Shown here: piece by piece, positions 63,749-64,000 of the stretch
Position numbering within the stretch: position 1 is the stretch's first letter
Layout of the letters: each line of letters begins with the position of its first letter
Assembly: GCA_030426265.1 (NCBI GenBank)
Contig: JAUHYP010000009.1
Coordinates: forward strand, 1-64,000
DNA length: 64,000 nucleotides
Reading direction: 5' to 3'
Origin: Gammaproteobacteria bacterium
Lineage (GTDB): Bacteria > Pseudomonadota > Gammaproteobacteria > Xanthomonadales > SZUA-36
The notes under the pieces: generated by a model
What the model saw: only the letters and a program-made list of their open reading frames with translations
The model's database searches: none
Told to the model about the DNA's origin: nothing
Program-made: the position numbers and the translations under genes

Positions 63749-63939
63749 GACGGGCTCCTTCGATCGTGGCGCCCATTGCAACCCCGCCCCGTGGCCGCGC
63801 CATGCCGCTTTCGGACACGCCGCGGGCGAGATTCGGGCGAAGCGGTGGCAGCGGTGCCGTTCGGCCCTGCGTCTGCCTGCGCTTTGCCGGGACAGGCCGT
63901 ATCATTCGCGCTGGAAACATGGATGCCCGGGAGCCCACC

Positions 63940-64000
63940 GTGCAAAGAACCATCGCCATCGTCGAAGACGAAGTCGCCATCCGCCAGAACTACGCGGAGG
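63940..64000 (+). CDS. Response regulator, partial (dedicated sortase system type)
   Basis: Only the first 20 codons lie in the window (GTG at 63940, GGGAG 7 nt upstream; an ATG at 63919 is also in frame). QRTIAIVEDEVAIRQNYAE is the start of a receiver domain with the acidic pair ED. Similar regulators with a companion histidine kinase flank GN sortase loci, so it probably belongs to the sortase system and is divergent from its substrate gene. The DNA-binding domain is beyond the edge. Confidence 0.8.
   Translation, partial: MQRTIAIVEDEVAIRQNYAE

Overview
The window is a dense, roughly two-thirds GC stretch of a free-living gammaproteobacterial chromosome. The markers are mutY-yggX, the lptM-dapF-DUF484-xerC block, ubiE-ubiJ-ubiB, hslVU, an AlgZ/AlgR-like pair in front of hemC, and a hemX-hemY pair at the end of the heme cluster, all typical of that class. 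A complete oleABCD hydrocarbon cluster, GLWYDP...DGEG repeat domains and a proteobacterial dedicated sortase locus point towards the Xanthomonadales/Wenzhouxiangella or marine Chromatiales side of the class. That placement is inference. Coding density is very high, and many neighbours overlap by 4 nt (ATGA or GTGA), implying translationally coupled operons.

Layout, left to right. 1-1.4 kb: a possible tyrosine-recombinase remnant abutting tRNA-Phe, then two small accessory genes (DUF4287/DUF5655, DUF1761). 1.5-9.3 kb: housekeeping genes (AraC regulator, yggX, mutY, ftsY; divergently rsmD, coaD, a YfhL-type ferredoxin) followed by exported gamma-glutamyltransferase and M20 amidohydrolase. 9.4-14.8 kb: a coupled pair of exported amidohydrolases of which only one keeps metal ligands, a small kinase-like protein, and an exported M23 peptidase with duplicated C-terminal repeats. 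14.9-20.5 kb: oleA-oleB-oleC-oleD on the minus strand with a divergent Sfp-type phosphopantetheinyl transferase. 20.4-27 kb: an exported gluzincin-like metalloprotease, then ubiE-ubiJ-ubiB (ubiquinone) and hslV-hslU (protease). 27-31.4 kb: an unknown membrane protein, aqpZ, and lptM-dapF-DUF484-xerC. 31.4-38.5 kb: carboxylesterase, LytS/LytTR two-component pair, hemC, a 350-nt structured-looking gap, hemD, hemX, hemY. 38.6-41.8 kb: a ferredoxin-reductase fusion, a PlsC-like acyltransferase coupled to a YheT-like hydrolase, and tRNA-Gly(CCC).

41.9-48.5 kb: an HDAC-like hydrolase, then an Lrp regulator divergent from ald-(omega-aminotransferase)-(semialdehyde dehydrogenase). This set reads as a self-contained beta-alanine catabolic cycle in which alanine dehydrogenase recycles the amino acceptor. 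htpX follows. 48.6-52.9 kb: a PhyH-type dioxygenase, an unrecognised protein, a sulfotransferase and a two-domain glycosyltransferase. The last three are overlapping genes and the DNA looks less GC-rich than its surroundings; this is the best candidate in the window for an undescribed surface-glycan pathway. 52.9-60.9 kb: cobalamin adenosyltransferase, guanine deaminase, gcvT and gcvH with good promoters, an Mpo1-like protein coupled to purC, a small membrane protein with a YozG-like regulator behind an AT-rich palindromic promoter, a DjlA-like co-chaperone and rpe. 60.9-64 kb: a class GN-type sortase, its VIT/VWA substrate with an LPXTG-like tail, and the start of a divergent response regulator cut off by the window edge.

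No CRISPR array, intact insertion sequence, rRNA or prophage was seen. The only gene-free stretch over 300 nt is the hemC-hemD gap (34836-35185). A palindromic GGAAC/GTTCC element recurs at gene 3' ends (about 1500, 28643 and 56737) and may be a lineage-specific repeat or terminator.
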